Below are positions 7,975 through 16,703 of a stretch of DNA of 64,000 nucleotides, piece after piece; the first letter of the stretch is position 1; every line of letters starts with the position of its first letter. The notes beneath the pieces were generated by a model, which was not told where the DNA came from, ran no database searches, and saw only the letters and a program-made list of their open reading frames with translations. The stretch covers positions 37,370 to 101,369 of the forward strand of contig JAHCJV010000010.1 in assembly GCA_026126105.1 (NCBI GenBank), given 5' to 3'. This DNA is from Enhydrobacter sp. GTDB lineage: Bacteria > Pseudomonadota > Alphaproteobacteria > Reyranellales > Reyranellaceae. The position numbers were made by a program, and so were the translations under genes.

Positions 7975-8046
7975 TTAGCCATGGATGCCCTGGCGGATCA
8001 GCGGCACGAGCCGGCGCGCCGTGTCGAGAAGGCCGGACGAGCTCAT
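7975..8046 (-). pseudogene. Remnant of the start of an acyl-CoA-dehydrogenase-like gene
   Basis: An ATG one base after the deacetylase stop (TGAgATGAGC) opens a 23-codon frame, MSSSGLLDTARRLVPLIRQG then IHG and TAA. Its composition and register resemble the first helix of acyl-CoA-dehydrogenase-fold enzymes (compare the RARALRPLLDAH start of the gene at 16702-17883). Tight coupling to the operon suggests a once complete fifth-position gene now cut off after its first helix. The fragment is too short for certainty. Confidence 0.35.
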
Positions 8047-8047
8047 C

Positions 8048-8986
8048 TCAACTGAGGCTGCCCGGATGGTCCTGCCAGATCGAGGGCTCGAGCTTGAGGT
8101 GCGTGGCAGCGGGGTAGGTCGCGCTCCAGTGCCGCGCGCACGCCGTGCTCGTTGCGTACCATAGTTCGGGCAGCGCGCGCGCATGGTCGAGGAACTGCTC
8201 GAGCACGTGCAGCCGGTTGGGCCAGCCGATCGCGTGCGGATGCAGCACCATCGAGAAGTGCCGGCCACGCTTGTACTGCGCGTCGAGCTCGGCCTTCCAG
8301 TTGCGGAAGAGCGAGTCGGGATTTTCCAGGCCCGTTCCCTTGCGCGGGAACAGAAGGAAGAACTGATCGTCGAAATGGTAGTAATAGGGCAGGGTCAGGA
8401 TCGCCCGCCGGCTGGCGAAGTCGCTCACCCAGTAGTGTGGCGCATCGTCGGCCAGACCGTTGCCGAAATACTCGTAGCCGGCCTCGAGCAGCAGATCGAT
8501 CGTGTTGGGGCTGATTGCGCCGCCGGCGAACTTGTCGCCAGGCCTTGCCAGCGAGAACCATCCCACCGGCCGCTGGCCCACCACTCGGGCAATGATCTCG
8601 GTCGTGCGGGCGAGGCGTTCGCGCTCGTCATCCTTCTCCAGGGCGCTCACATCCTCGTGCTTGAAGCCGTGAGCGGCGATCTCGTGACCTTCGCCGGCGA
8701 GCCGGCGGAGCTTATCGCCCTGGATCTCCGCGATGACCGCAGGGACGGCAAACGTCGCCTTGATGCCGTAACGGTCGAGCGTGCTCACCAGCGCGGCGAG
8801 CCCGCCATTCATGCCGTAATAGGCGTCGGGCGTCGCAAGATCCGTCGGCTTGATACCGTCCGGTCCGCAGGCCGGGCTGAGATCGACGACGACGCGGAAG
8901 CAGCAGCGCTTGCCATCCGGCCACCTGATGTCGCTATCGACGATGCTTGTCTCGTCGCTGATCGTGTAGCGCTCTTTCCAGGGCAT
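8048..8986 (-). CDS. Polysaccharide-deacetylase (NodB-fold) hydrolase, PuuE-like
   Basis: A 312-aa carbohydrate esterase 4-fold protein. The His-containing metal motif is HGFKHEDVS, preceded by GHEIAA; the usual first motif (TFDDG) reads VVVDLSPA, keeping a single Asp. A C-terminal VLHPHAIG supplies the distal His. This pattern belongs to the branch with PuuE-type allantoinases and related C-N hydrolases rather than true chitin deacetylases. ATG 8986 comes one base after the previous stop with GGAGGAG inside the preceding gene. It is the last intact gene of SDR, deacetylase, deacetylase. Confidence 0.82.
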   Translation of the reverse strand: MPWKERYTISDETSIVDSDIRWPDGKRCCFRVVVDLSPACGPDGIKPTDLATPDAYYGMNGGLAALVSTLDRYGIKATFAVPAVIAEIQGDKLRRLAGEGHEIAAHGFKHEDVSALEKDDERERLARTTEIIARVVGQRPVGWFSLARPGDKFAGGAISPNTIDLLLEAGYEYFGNGLADDAPHYWVSDFASRRAILTLPYYYHFDDQFFLLFPRKGTGLENPDSLFRNWKAELDAQYKRGRHFSMVLHPHAIGWPNRLHVLEQFLDHARALPELWYATSTACARHWSATYPAATHLKLEPSIWQDHPGSLS

Positions 8987-8987
8987 C

Positions 8988-9878
8988 CTACTTCGCTCCT
9001 CCGGCCGCGCCGATGATGTGACGGGCGACCTGCTCGCAGGTCGGGAACCAGACGCCGGGCAGCGCCTTCATGCGATTGATCAGCCGGTCGAGCATGGCGA
9101 TGCGCAGCGCGCGGCCTGACACGAACGGATGCATGCAGATGTTCATGTAGCCGCCGTCGCGATAGCACTGCTCGAACATGCGCCACCAGATCTCCTCGAC
9201 ATGGTCTGGATCCATCATGCGCTGCGCACTGTTGTCGCTACCCAGCCAGGCGAAGCTGAAGAACATCGCGTCGTCGATGGCGTAATGGAAGGGCAGGTTC
9301 AGGATCGGCTTCGTGCCGTCCGGCGCGCTCAGCCAGTTGGGCTGATGGTCGATCGAATCCTCGGAGATATAGACGTAGCCGTGCTCGAGCAGCAGCTCGC
9401 GGCTGTGATTGCTGCGCGTGCCGACGGGCCTCTTGCCGACTGTCTTCTCGATCGCCGCAATCGTCCTGCGCAAGTGGTCACGCTCGAGTGCCGGCTCCTT
9501 TGGGACGTGGTGCTCCCACATGTGGTCGGCGATCTCGTGGCCGCTCTTCGCCGCCGCTCTCAGCGAGTCGGGGTAGAGCTCGCAGATCCGCCCGGGGGTG
9601 AAGATCGTGGCCTTGATGTCGTGGCTGTCGAAAAGCTCGATCAGGCGCCAGATTCCGACCCGTCCACCGAACTCGCCCTTGGCGAGCTGCTGCGGCGGTT
9701 CGTTAAGCAGGCGGCGCAACAGCATGGTGTCGAAGTCGGCAGTGAAGTTCACGGCAAGCCGCACGCCCTGGGGCCAGTCCACTTTCTCGATGACCGTGTG
9801 GCGTGCGCCGTAGTCGGCAGCCCGTGCTTTGAGTGCAGCGAGATCCTGATCGAGGTCATTAGCGATCGTCGTATCCAT
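8988..9878 (-). CDS. Polysaccharide-deacetylase (NodB-fold) hydrolase
   Basis: A 296-aa NodB-fold protein, related to its downstream neighbour. Motifs: NFTADFD (metal Asp), GHEIADHMWEHHVP (metal His pair), RSNHSRELL near the middle and ICMHPFVSG near the end. ATG 9878 overlaps the TGA of the upstream SDR by one base and has AGGAGG six bases before it; a TTG one codon upstream is less likely. Two such paralogues in tandem with an SDR suggest an uncharacterised hydrolytic step on an amide, imide or acyl substrate in a catabolic pathway. Confidence 0.82.
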   Translation of the reverse strand: MDTTIANDLDQDLAALKARAADYGARHTVIEKVDWPQGVRLAVNFTADFDTMLLRRLLNEPPQQLAKGEFGGRVGIWRLIELFDSHDIKATIFTPGRICELYPDSLRAAAKSGHEIADHMWEHHVPKEPALERDHLRRTIAAIEKTVGKRPVGTRSNHSRELLLEHGYVYISEDSIDHQPNWLSAPDGTKPILNLPFHYAIDDAMFFSFAWLGSDNSAQRMMDPDHVEEIWWRMFEQCYRDGGYMNICMHPFVSGRALRIAMLDRLINRMKALPGVWFPTCEQVARHIIGAAGGAK

Positions 9879-10669
9879 CAACGTCCTCCTGCGACGGCAA
9901 GGGTCGTACCAGTGACATACGCTGCCTCGTCAGAGGCGAGATAGAGCACGGCGTTGGCAATATCCTGGGGGACGCCGATTCGTCGCATCGGCGTGGCGCG
10001 GATCGGGCCGTACTCGAGCTGCTCGATCTTGCGGAAACCCGGACCGGTGCGCTCGGTCTCGATAGGACCGGGCGCCACGGCATTGATCCGCACGCCACTG
10101 TCGGCAAGCTCCAGCGCCACGCCGCGCGTGAAACCGTGGATGCCCGCCTTGGCGGCCGAATAGGCCGAGTTGCCGATATAGGTCGCCGTCCACGGCGTGC
10201 CCTCGCGGGCGCCGGAGGACAGGTTGACGATGCTGCCGGAGCCACGTGCACGCATGTGCGCGGTCGCTTCGCGCGTGCACAGGAAGGTCGACCGCAGGTT
10301 CAGCCGGATGACGTAGTCCCAGTCCTCGAGCCTGGCTTCCCAGATATGACCGGTCGTGCCGCCGCCCACATCGTTGACGAGAATGTCGAGGCGGCCGTGA
10401 GCAGCGATCACCTGCTCGAACAGCGCCTTGACGGGCGCTTCTTCGGTCACGTCGGCGGTGATCGCCGTCGGTGGCTGGTTCGAGCCTCCGGCACTTCCCG
10501 CCCTGATCAGCCGCTCGGACTCGGCGAGCCCCGCCGAATCGATGTCGACCAGCACCAGGGTGGCGCCTTCCTCGGCGAGGCGTAGCGCGATGGCGCGGCC
10601 GAGGCCGTTGGCGGCGCCGGTCACGAGGGCGATCTTGCCGGCCACCCGGTTGCCTGGCGATTTGGTCAA
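9878..10669 (-). CDS. Short-chain dehydrogenase/reductase
   Basis: A 263-aa classical SDR: TGAANGLG (17-24), S152, YSAAK (Y170, K174), and VTGTTLAVAGG at the end. The 10-residue insert GSAGGSNQPP in the first half is unusual. No early ATG exists; TTG 10669 with GGAGAG four bases upstream is chosen, and GTG at codon 9 is an alternative. It leads the operon with two deacetylase-fold enzymes and is divergent from a luciferase-like oxidoreductase across 58 bases. Confidence 0.85.
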   Translation of the reverse strand: MTKSPGNRVAGKIALVTGAANGLGRAIALRLAEEGATLVLVDIDSAGLAESERLIRAGSAGGSNQPPTAITADVTEEAPVKALFEQVIAAHGRLDILVNDVGGGTTGHIWEARLEDWDYVIRLNLRSTFLCTREATAHMRARGSGSIVNLSSGAREGTPWTATYIGNSAYSAAKAGIHGFTRGVALELADSGVRINAVAPGPIETERTGPGFRKIEQLEYGPIRATPMRRIGVPQDIANAVLYLASDEAAYVTGTTLAVAGGR

Positions 10670-10727
10670 AGCGCTCTCCGATACTGTTCGTGGCGCCTAG
10701 GTTAAGCTGCCGCCGAGGGGAACGCCC

Positions 10728-11741
10728 ATGAAAAACGGCAATGGAGCGCGTGCAATGAAGCTGGGTCTCTACATGGCGACGCAATGGCGGCAGGGCGCCG
10801 ATCTGGCGCCCGAGCTCGCCAACCTGATCGAACAGGTGCGAGTGGCAAGAGCGAGCGGCCTCGACTCGCTGATGGTCGGCCAGCACTTCGTGTCGACGCC
10901 GCTGCAGATGTTCCAGGCGATGCCGCTGCTGGCGCGCCTTGCCGCCGAGGCGGAGGGCATGCGGCTGGGGCCGGGCCTTCTGTTGTTGCCGCTGCTCAAT
11001 CCGGTGATCGTGGCGGAGGAGACCGCGACTCTCGACTGGCTGACCGGCGGCAAGGCGATCATCGGTCTGGGCCTCGGCTACCGCAAGGAGGAGTTCGAAT
11101 CGATCGGCATCCCTTACAAGGAACGGGTGCCGCGCTTTGTCGAGGGCGTAGAGCTGATCCGCAAGTTGTGGCGCGACGACGTCGTCGAGCATCGGGGCAA
11201 GTTCCATACGGTGAGCGGTGTGCCGGCGAGCCTCAAGCCGCAGCAACCCGACGGCCCGCCCATTTGGATGGCGGGCGATGTCGAGGTTGCCGTGAAGCGC
11301 GCCGCGAGGCTCGGCGATGCCTGGATGCCCTCGCCGATGGTGAGCGAGGAGAATGTCGGCAAGCTCAATGCCCTGTTCCGCGACACCCGCGCAGCGGCCG
11401 GCCTGCCGCCGGCGAAGGAATACCCGATCATTCGAGAGTGCCATGTCGGCACGCTGGACGAGGTGCGCGAGCCGCTGTCCTTCAAGTACGAGGCCTATGC
11501 CAGCTGGGGCGGCGAGTCGGGCTTCGTGCCGGCGGAGGGTATCCGCGCGAACTTCGACGCGTTTGCCGCCAAGCGCTTCCTGATCGGCAGCGAGAGCGAA
11601 CTGGTCGAGCAGATCGGCCGCTATGGCGAAACCACCGGCACCGACCATATGCTGCTTCGCGTGCAATGGCCGGGGCTCGGCCAGAAGACGGTCGTACGGA
11701 CGTTGGAGCGGCTTGGTCGCGTGGTCGAGCAGCTCCATTAG
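10728..11741 (+). CDS. LLM-class flavin-dependent oxidoreductase
   Basis: A 337-aa TIM-barrel protein of the bacterial luciferase-like superfamily, using FMNH2 or F420. Visible signatures are the N-terminal LGLYMATQW, DSLMVGQHF, LLPLLNPVIVAEETATLDWL and GLGLGYRKEEFESIGI, all typical for monooxygenase-type LLM proteins. ATG 10728 follows GAGGGGAAC; ATG 10755 with GGAGCG is a possible shorter start. It stands alone, divergent from the SDR/deacetylase operon. The substrate is unknown. Confidence 0.85.
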   Translation: MKNGNGARAMKLGLYMATQWRQGADLAPELANLIEQVRVARASGLDSLMVGQHFVSTPLQMFQAMPLLARLAAEAEGMRLGPGLLLLPLLNPVIVAEETATLDWLTGGKAIIGLGLGYRKEEFESIGIPYKERVPRFVEGVELIRKLWRDDVVEHRGKFHTVSGVPASLKPQQPDGPPIWMAGDVEVAVKRAARLGDAWMPSPMVSEENVGKLNALFRDTRAAAGLPPAKEYPIIRECHVGTLDEVREPLSFKYEAYASWGGESGFVPAEGIRANFDAFAAKRFLIGSESELVEQIGRYGETTGTDHMLLRVQWPGLGQKTVVRTLERLGRVVEQLH

Positions 11742-11830
11742 TGCTGAGACAGTTCGGTGACCTTTGGGGACGGTCTGGCAAAGCGCGCCCGAGCACCTAA
11801 CTGACTGGCTTCGACATCAAGGGACACGCC

Positions 11831-12304
11831 ATGGCCAAGAACACGATCTGCATCTGGTATGAAAAGGACGCCGAGGCTGCTGCGCGCTTCTATGCCAAGA
11901 CTTTTCCCGACAGTACGGTGGGAGCCATCCACCGAGCGCCGGCCGACTATCCTTCGGGCAAGAAGGGGGACGTGCTGACAGTTGAGTTCACCGTGGCGGG
12001 CGTCCATTGTCTCGGCCTCAACGGCGGTCCCGCGTTCAAGCAGACCGAAGCCTTTTCGTTCCAGATCGCCACCGACGACCAGGAGGAAACCGACCGCTAC
12101 TGGAATGCCATCGTCGGCAACGGGGGCGAGGAGAGTGCATGCGGCTGGTGCAGGGACAGATGGGGTGTCTCCTGGCAGATCACGCCGCGCGTGTTGACCG
12201 ACGCCTTGGCGGCCGGCGGCGACGAGGCAAAGCGCGCCTTCGAGGCGATGATGGACATGAAGAAGATCGACGTCGCGGCGATCAAGGCGGCACGGCAGGG
12301 CTGA
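11831..12304 (+). CDS. PhnB-like VOC-fold protein
   Basis: A 157-aa protein of the PhnB / 3-demethylubiquinone-9 3-methyltransferase-like branch of the VOC superfamily. It shows IWYEKDAEAAARFYAKTFPD at the start, the beta strand VEFTVAGVHCLGLNGGPAF, DDQEETDRYWNAIVG, and CGWCRDRWGVSWQITP. The name inherited from ubiquinone methyltransferase is misleading: members are usually small dimeric proteins of unknown role, often in stress or antibiotic contexts. It has its own spacing of about 90 bases on either side and is probably a single gene. Confidence 0.82.
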   Translation: MAKNTICIWYEKDAEAAARFYAKTFPDSTVGAIHRAPADYPSGKKGDVLTVEFTVAGVHCLGLNGGPAFKQTEAFSFQIATDDQEETDRYWNAIVGNGGEESACGWCRDRWGVSWQITPRVLTDALAAGGDEAKRAFEAMMDMKKIDVAAIKAARQG

Positions 12305-12399
12305 GACGCTCTTTCGATAGTCGGGATTCCACCGGGTTTCGCCTCGTCCATCCCGCGAGCGCTGTACTATGCTCGGGCAACGCGCAAACGGAGGGAGCG

Positions 12400-13029
12400 A
12401 TGCCCGATCTTTTCGAGACGATGGAGAACTGCCGTGCGATGCGGCGGCTGAAGCCCGACCCGGTACCGGACGAGCTGATCGGGAAGATCCTTCAGGCTGG
12501 AACCTGCGCACCGTCCGGCGGCAATGCGCAGAAGTGGCGCTTCCTCGTGATCAAGGACCGCAAGATCAAGGAAGCTGCGGCGGCCTGGTACAAGAAGGCC
12601 TACGACGAGATCATCGGCCCACGCTACAGCACGATCGCGCCGCCGCCCGGCGTCAGCAAGGAGAAGTTCAAGCGCCAGCATGACGCGGTCGAGTATCTCA
12701 CCGACCACTTTGCCGATGCACCGGTCTGGATCGTTGCCTGCCTGGAGGACGGCGCGAACCACAATGCCGGCGCCGGCGCCTCGATCTATCCTGCCGTGCA
12801 GAACATGGTGCTGGCCTGCCGTGCCCTCGGCCTCGGAACGACGCTGACGAACCGGCACATGTTCTACCAGAAGGAAGTCGACCAGGCGCTCGGCCTGCCT
12901 GACGGCGTGCATTCCTTCGCGATCCTTCCGATCGGCTATCCGATGGGCAAGTTCGGCCCGGTCAAGCGCGCGCCGCTTGAATCGGTTGTCTATCAGGATC
13001 GTTGGGGTGTGCCCTACCGCGCCTCCTGA
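12400..13029 (+). CDS. Nitroreductase-family FMN oxidoreductase
   Basis: A 209-aa protein with the nitroreductase core: an N-terminal helix MENCRAMRRLKPDPVPDEL, the FMN-phosphate region APSGGNAQKWRFLVIKD, and ACRALGLGTTLTN. GGAGGGAG lies just before ATG 12400. A TACTAT sequence at 12366-12371 resembles a -10 box but no convincing -35 partner is present. Its TGA overlaps the ATG of the GMC oxidoreductase by one base (TGATG), so the two flavoenzymes are translationally coupled and probably act on the same or consecutive compounds. Confidence 0.85.
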   Translation: MPDLFETMENCRAMRRLKPDPVPDELIGKILQAGTCAPSGGNAQKWRFLVIKDRKIKEAAAAWYKKAYDEIIGPRYSTIAPPPGVSKEKFKRQHDAVEYLTDHFADAPVWIVACLEDGANHNAGAGASIYPAVQNMVLACRALGLGTTLTNRHMFYQKEVDQALGLPDGVHSFAILPIGYPMGKFGPVKRAPLESVVYQDRWGVPYRAS

Positions 13030-14630
13030 TGAGCGAGTACGACTTCATCGTGGTCGGTGCCGGCTCGGCCGGCGCCGCCGTCGCCTACCGCCTGTCGGCC
13101 GATCCGACCAACAAGGTCTTGCTGCTGGAAGCCGGCGTGGCCGACAGTCTCTACACGCGCGTTCCGGTGCTCTACGCCAAGATGATCGCCAATCCGGCGG
13201 TCAACTGGCTGTACAGCAGCGAGCCCGAGGCCAACACCAACGGCCGGCGGATTCCCGTACCGCGCGGCAAGCTGCTGGGCGGGTCGAGCGCAATCAACGG
13301 ACTCGCCTTCGTGCGCGGCCAGGCCCAGGACTTCGACACCTGGGCGCAGCTCGGCAATACCGGCTGGAGCTACGAGGATGTGCTGCCCTTCTTCAAGCGC
13401 ATGGAGGATTATCGGGGCGACGGCGACGAGCGGTATCGCGGGCGCGGCGGTCCGATCCGCGTCACAAACCCGCCCCCGGCCGGACCGCTGCTGCAGGCCG
13501 TGATCGAAGCCGCCGCGCAAGTCGGGATCCGGCACAACCCGGACTACAACGGCGCCCGGCAGGACGGCATCGCCATGAGCCAGGCGACCATCTTTGGCGG
13601 CCAGCGGATGAGCACGGCCCGCTGCTACCTGGATGCCGCGGCCAAGCGGGCCAACCTCCACATCGTCACCGGCGCGCATACCGGGGCGTTGATGCTGGAG
13701 GGCAAGCGTTGCATCGGCGTGCGTTATTCGGCGGCCGGCATGGCGCGCGAGGCGCGGTGCGGGCGTGAAGTCGTGGTCAGCGCCGGCTCGATCAACAGCC
13801 CGCAGCTTCTCGAACTTTCGGGTATTGGCCAGCCCGAGCGGCTGAAGGCGCTCGGGATCGAGGTAAGGCATCCGCTGCAGGGCGTCGGCGAGAACCTGCG
13901 CGATCACTTCGCGCCGCGCACGCGCTGGATCGTCGGCGTGAAGGGGCTGACCTACAACGACACCGCGCGCGGGCTCGGCATGGTCAAGCAGGCGATGCGC
14001 TGGGCGATGTTCAAGGATGGCCTGCTCTCGATGGTCGGAGCGCCGATGCGTGCGTTCGTGTTCTCGCGCGAGGGCTTGGCGGCACCCGACCTGCTGCTCG
14101 GCTGGGTGCCCATGTTCACCGAGCAGACGCCGAAGGGGCCGAAGATCGCCAGGCAGGCGGGCTTCACCTGCTACGCCCATCCGATGCGGCCCGAGAGCAA
14201 GGGCAGCATCCACATCACCTCGGCCGACGCGAAGAAGCCGCCAGCGATCAACTTCAATTTCCTGTCGGCGGCTGTCGACGCCGAGTTGACGGTGAGGGCG
14301 ATTCGCATTGCGCGCTCGATCATGACGGCGCCGGCGATGGCGCCCCTCAAGCTCACCGAGCAAGCGCCGGGGCCGGAGCGCGCGACCGACGACGAAATCA
14401 TCAAATGGGTCAAGGCCACGGCCGAGACGACTTACCACCCGGTCGGCACCTGCAAGATGGGCAACGACCCGATGGCGGTGGTCGATGCCCGGCTACGGGT
14501 CCACGGCATCGCGGGGCTGCGGATTGCCGACGCCTCGATCATGCCGACCTTGACCTCGGGCAATACCAACGCGCCATCGATCATGATCGGCGAGAAGGCG
14601 GCCGCCATGGTGCTGGAGGACGCTCAGTAG
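13029..14630 (+). CDS. GMC-family FAD oxidoreductase (choline dehydrogenase-like)
   Basis: A 533-aa glucose-methanol-choline oxidoreductase. The N-terminus has the dinucleotide fold [19 protein letters not shown] and LLLEAG, then the GMC signature region [14 protein letters not shown] and the second signature [16 protein letters not shown]. The C-terminus carries the catalytic pair in [11 protein letters not shown] (His) and [16 protein letters not shown] (Asn). These enzymes oxidise primary or secondary alcohols and pass electrons to O2 or a quinone. Start ATG 13029 is fixed by the TGATG overlap with the nitroreductase. Its 3' end overlaps the convergent asparaginase by seven bases. Confidence 0.9.
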   Translation: MSEYDFIVVGAGSAGAAVAYRLSADPTNKVLLLEAGVADSLYTRVPVLYAKMIANPAVNWLYSSEPEANTNGRRIPVPRGKLLGGSSAINGLAFVRGQAQDFDTWAQLGNTGWSYEDVLPFFKRMEDYRGDGDERYRGRGGPIRVTNPPPAGPLLQAVIEAAAQVGIRHNPDYNGARQDGIAMSQATIFGGQRMSTARCYLDAAAKRANLHIVTGAHTGALMLEGKRCIGVRYSAAGMAREARCGREVVVSAGSINSPQLLELSGIGQPERLKALGIEVRHPLQGVGENLRDHFAPRTRWIVGVKGLTYNDTARGLGMVKQAMRWAMFKDGLLSMVGAPMRAFVFSREGLAAPDLLLGWVPMFTEQTPKGPKIARQAGFTCYAHPMRPESKGSIHITSADAKKPPAINFNFLSAAVDAELTVRAIRIARSIMTAPAMAPLKLTEQAPGPERATDDEIIKWVKATAETTYHPVGTCKMGNDPMAVVDARLRVHGIAGLRIADASIMPTLTSGNTNAPSIMIGEKAAAMVLEDAQ

Positions 14631-15622
14631 GTCGCGAACATCCGCGCAATCTCGATCGGATCCGAGGTTTTCGTCAGCGCGAGGGCGAGCAGCAGTCTTG
14701 CCTTCTGCGGATTGAGGTTGTCGCCGGCGAGGATGCCGGCGTCGGTCAGGCGCTTGCTGCGAAAGATTCGGCCCGATCCGGCGCGGGACGACTGCACGAC
14801 AGTGACGCCCTGCTTGACGGCTTCGGCGAGCGCGTCGAGATCGGCGGGCGCCGACATGCCGGGCGCGAAGCCGGCCGACACGATGCCCTTGGCGCCGGCC
14901 GCCACGAAAGCGCGCACGGCGGTGCCGTCGGTGCCGGGATAGGCATAGACGATGTCGACCCGCGGAAGCGCGGTGAGGCCGCTCACGTCGAACTCGGTAT
15001 CGGGCATGTGCCTGCGTTCGGGCCGGCGGTAGTAGGCGATGCGGTCGGCATCGGCGTGACCGAGCGCGCCGAAGTCGGGCGTGCGGAAGGTCTGCATGCG
15101 CCAGTTCGAGGTCTTGGTCACCTCGCGCGCGGCCTGGATTTCGTCGTTCAGCATCAGCAGCACGCCGCGGCCGCGACTCTCGGGAGCCGCGGCGACGCGC
15201 ACGCCGTTCAGCAGGTTGATCGCGGCATCGGTCGATAGGCCCGAAGCGGGCCGCTGCGAGCCGATCATAACCACCGGGAAGGGGACCTTGAGCACGAGGT
15301 TCAGAAAGTAGGCCGTCTCCTCGAGCGTCGCGGTACCGTGGCCGATCACGATGCCGGCAAGGTCAGGATGCTCCGCCGCGAGCTTGCCGCATAGCATCGC
15401 GAGCTCGTGCCATTCGGCGAAGTAGATTTCGGTGCTCGGCACGTTGCGGAAGTCGACGGGGATGACCTCGGCTATCTCCCGGACGGTCGGGAAGCGGTCG
15501 ACGATCTGCCCGGCATGCATGCGGTTGTTGTGGATGACGTAATCCTGCAGCTCGAGCGGATGGACGCCGAGCGAGGAAATGGTGCCGCCGGTGCCGATGA
15601 AGGCGACTTTGGGTTTGTTCAC
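14624..15622 (-). CDS. L-asparaginase-family amidohydrolase
   Basis: A 332-aa asparaginase/glutaminase. Both catalytic Thr motifs are present: FIGTGGTISS (residues about 7-16) and GHGTATLEETAYFL, and the C-terminal domain follows at about residue 215 (RVDIVYAYPGTDG). There is no signal peptide, so the enzyme is cytoplasmic. Start GTG 15622 is supported by GGGAGAG six to eight bases upstream; a longer open frame upstream has no coding features. It converges on the GMC gene with a seven-base overlap and is divergent from the nucleoside hydrolase. The physiological amide may not be asparagine. Confidence 0.87.
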   Translation of the reverse strand: MNKPKVAFIGTGGTISSLGVHPLELQDYVIHNNRMHAGQIVDRFPTVREIAEVIPVDFRNVPSTEIYFAEWHELAMLCGKLAAEHPDLAGIVIGHGTATLEETAYFLNLVLKVPFPVVMIGSQRPASGLSTDAAINLLNGVRVAAAPESRGRGVLLMLNDEIQAAREVTKTSNWRMQTFRTPDFGALGHADADRIAYYRRPERRHMPDTEFDVSGLTALPRVDIVYAYPGTDGTAVRAFVAAGAKGIVSAGFAPGMSAPADLDALAEAVKQGVTVVQSSRAGSGRIFRSKRLTDAGILAGDNLNPQKARLLLALALTKTSDPIEIARMFATY

Positions 15623-15715
15623 AGCTGGCTCTCCCTTATGGTTCGGGCGTAAGCGAGCAAGAAGCGCGCCGCCGCCGTCACGATCTTGTGGACCGCGCGC
15701 GTCCTGCGCGCTCTG

Positions 15716-16681
15716 ATGGCCCGCATCCCATTCGAGGCATTCTTGGTCAACAGACTCATTCTCGATACCGACGGCGGCGTGGACGATGCCCAGGCGTTGC
15801 TGCTTTTGATCGCCAATGGTCGTCCGCCCGACGCGATCACCACCGTCTTCGGGAATGTCGATCTGGATACCGCAACGGACAACATCCTGTCGGTGCTCGC
15901 CGTCGCCGGCGCGGCGATCGACGTCCACAAAGGCGCGCACGAGCCGCTGGTGCAGGAGATCATCCACGCCCGCGAGATCCACGGCGAGGACGGGCTGGGC
16001 GGCGCGCCGCGGCCCCATACTATCGCTGAGATAGCCGGCTCCGACGCGGCAGGTTTCCTGGTAAGCGAGCTCAGCATCGCGTCGACCACCGACAGTCTCA
16101 TCGACCTCCTGTTCATCGGCCCGCTGACCAATCTGGCAATGGCGCTTCGAGCAGCGCCCGGCATTGTCCGCGGCATCGGCCGCCTCACCGTGATGGGCGC
16201 GACGGTTCATGGCCGGGGCAACGTCACGCCGGCGGCCGAGTTCAACATCTACGCCGATCCGGAGGCGGCGGCCGTGGTCTTCGCCGCCGATATCGATACG
16301 GTAATTGTGCCGTGGGAGTCATGCGTCTCGCACGTGCTCAGCGGCACCGAGACCGATGCTTTGTTCGCTGACGTTCCCGAGAGCGACTACCGGACCTTCT
16401 CGCAGGCGCTCGCCGACCATGCGCGCAAGACCCTGGCCGGGCACGGCAAGGGCGACTTCCTGCGCTTCGTCGATCCGCTGGCCGCGGCTGTCGTCCTCGA
16501 TCCCGGGATCGTTACCAGGAGCCTTCGCGCCTCGGTCGATGTCGCTTTGGCCCAAGGCATCACGCGTGGCATGACGGTCGTCGATCCCTCGGGCCGGCTC
16601 GGGACGCCGCCGGTGACGATCGTGGAGGAGGTTGATCTCGAACGGCTGAAAGCGTTCTACGCCCGCTCGATCGGCCTTTGA
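15716..16681 (+). CDS. Inosine-uridine nucleoside hydrolase-family protein
   Basis: A protein of about 321 aa that would cleave N-ribosidic bonds with a bound Ca ion. The Ca site reads LILDTDGGVDDAQAL (usual form DTDPGxDD, here Gly replaces Pro), with IGPLTNLA and EFNIYADPEAA further on. The general-acid region, normally HDPLA, reads FVDPLAAAVVLDP, so the His common in inosine hydrolases is a Val while the metal-binding Asp is kept. The substrate may therefore differ from purine nucleosides. The start is uncertain: ATG 15716 lacks a ribosome site, while TTG 15743 preceded by GAGG would begin nearer the first motif. Confidence 0.82.
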   Translation: MARIPFEAFLVNRLILDTDGGVDDAQALLLLIANGRPPDAITTVFGNVDLDTATDNILSVLAVAGAAIDVHKGAHEPLVQEIIHAREIHGEDGLGGAPRPHTIAEIAGSDAAGFLVSELSIASTTDSLIDLLFIGPLTNLAMALRAAPGIVRGIGRLTVMGATVHGRGNVTPAAEFNIYADPEAAAVVFAADIDTVIVPWESCVSHVLSGTETDALFADVPESDYRTFSQALADHARKTLAGHGKGDFLRFVDPLAAAVVLDPGIVTRSLRASVDVALAQGITRGMTVVDPSGRLGTPPVTIVEEVDLERLKAFYARSIGL

Positions 16682-16684
16682 CGC

Positions 16685-16703
16685 AGCGCGCTTGCGGCGC
16701 GCT
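16685..16703. terminator. GC hairpin between convergent genes
   Basis: AGCGCGC (16685-16691) and GCGCGCT (16697-16703) form a perfect seven-base stem around TTGCG. It sits between the nucleoside hydrolase stop and the stop codon of the oppositely directed acyl-CoA-dehydrogenase-like gene. No T-tract follows on either strand, so termination is probable only by position. Confidence 0.45.

Noticed and set aside
12305..12399. Promoter for the nitroreductase gene
   Set aside because: TACTAT at 12366 resembles a -10 box but no -35 element sits at an acceptable distance.
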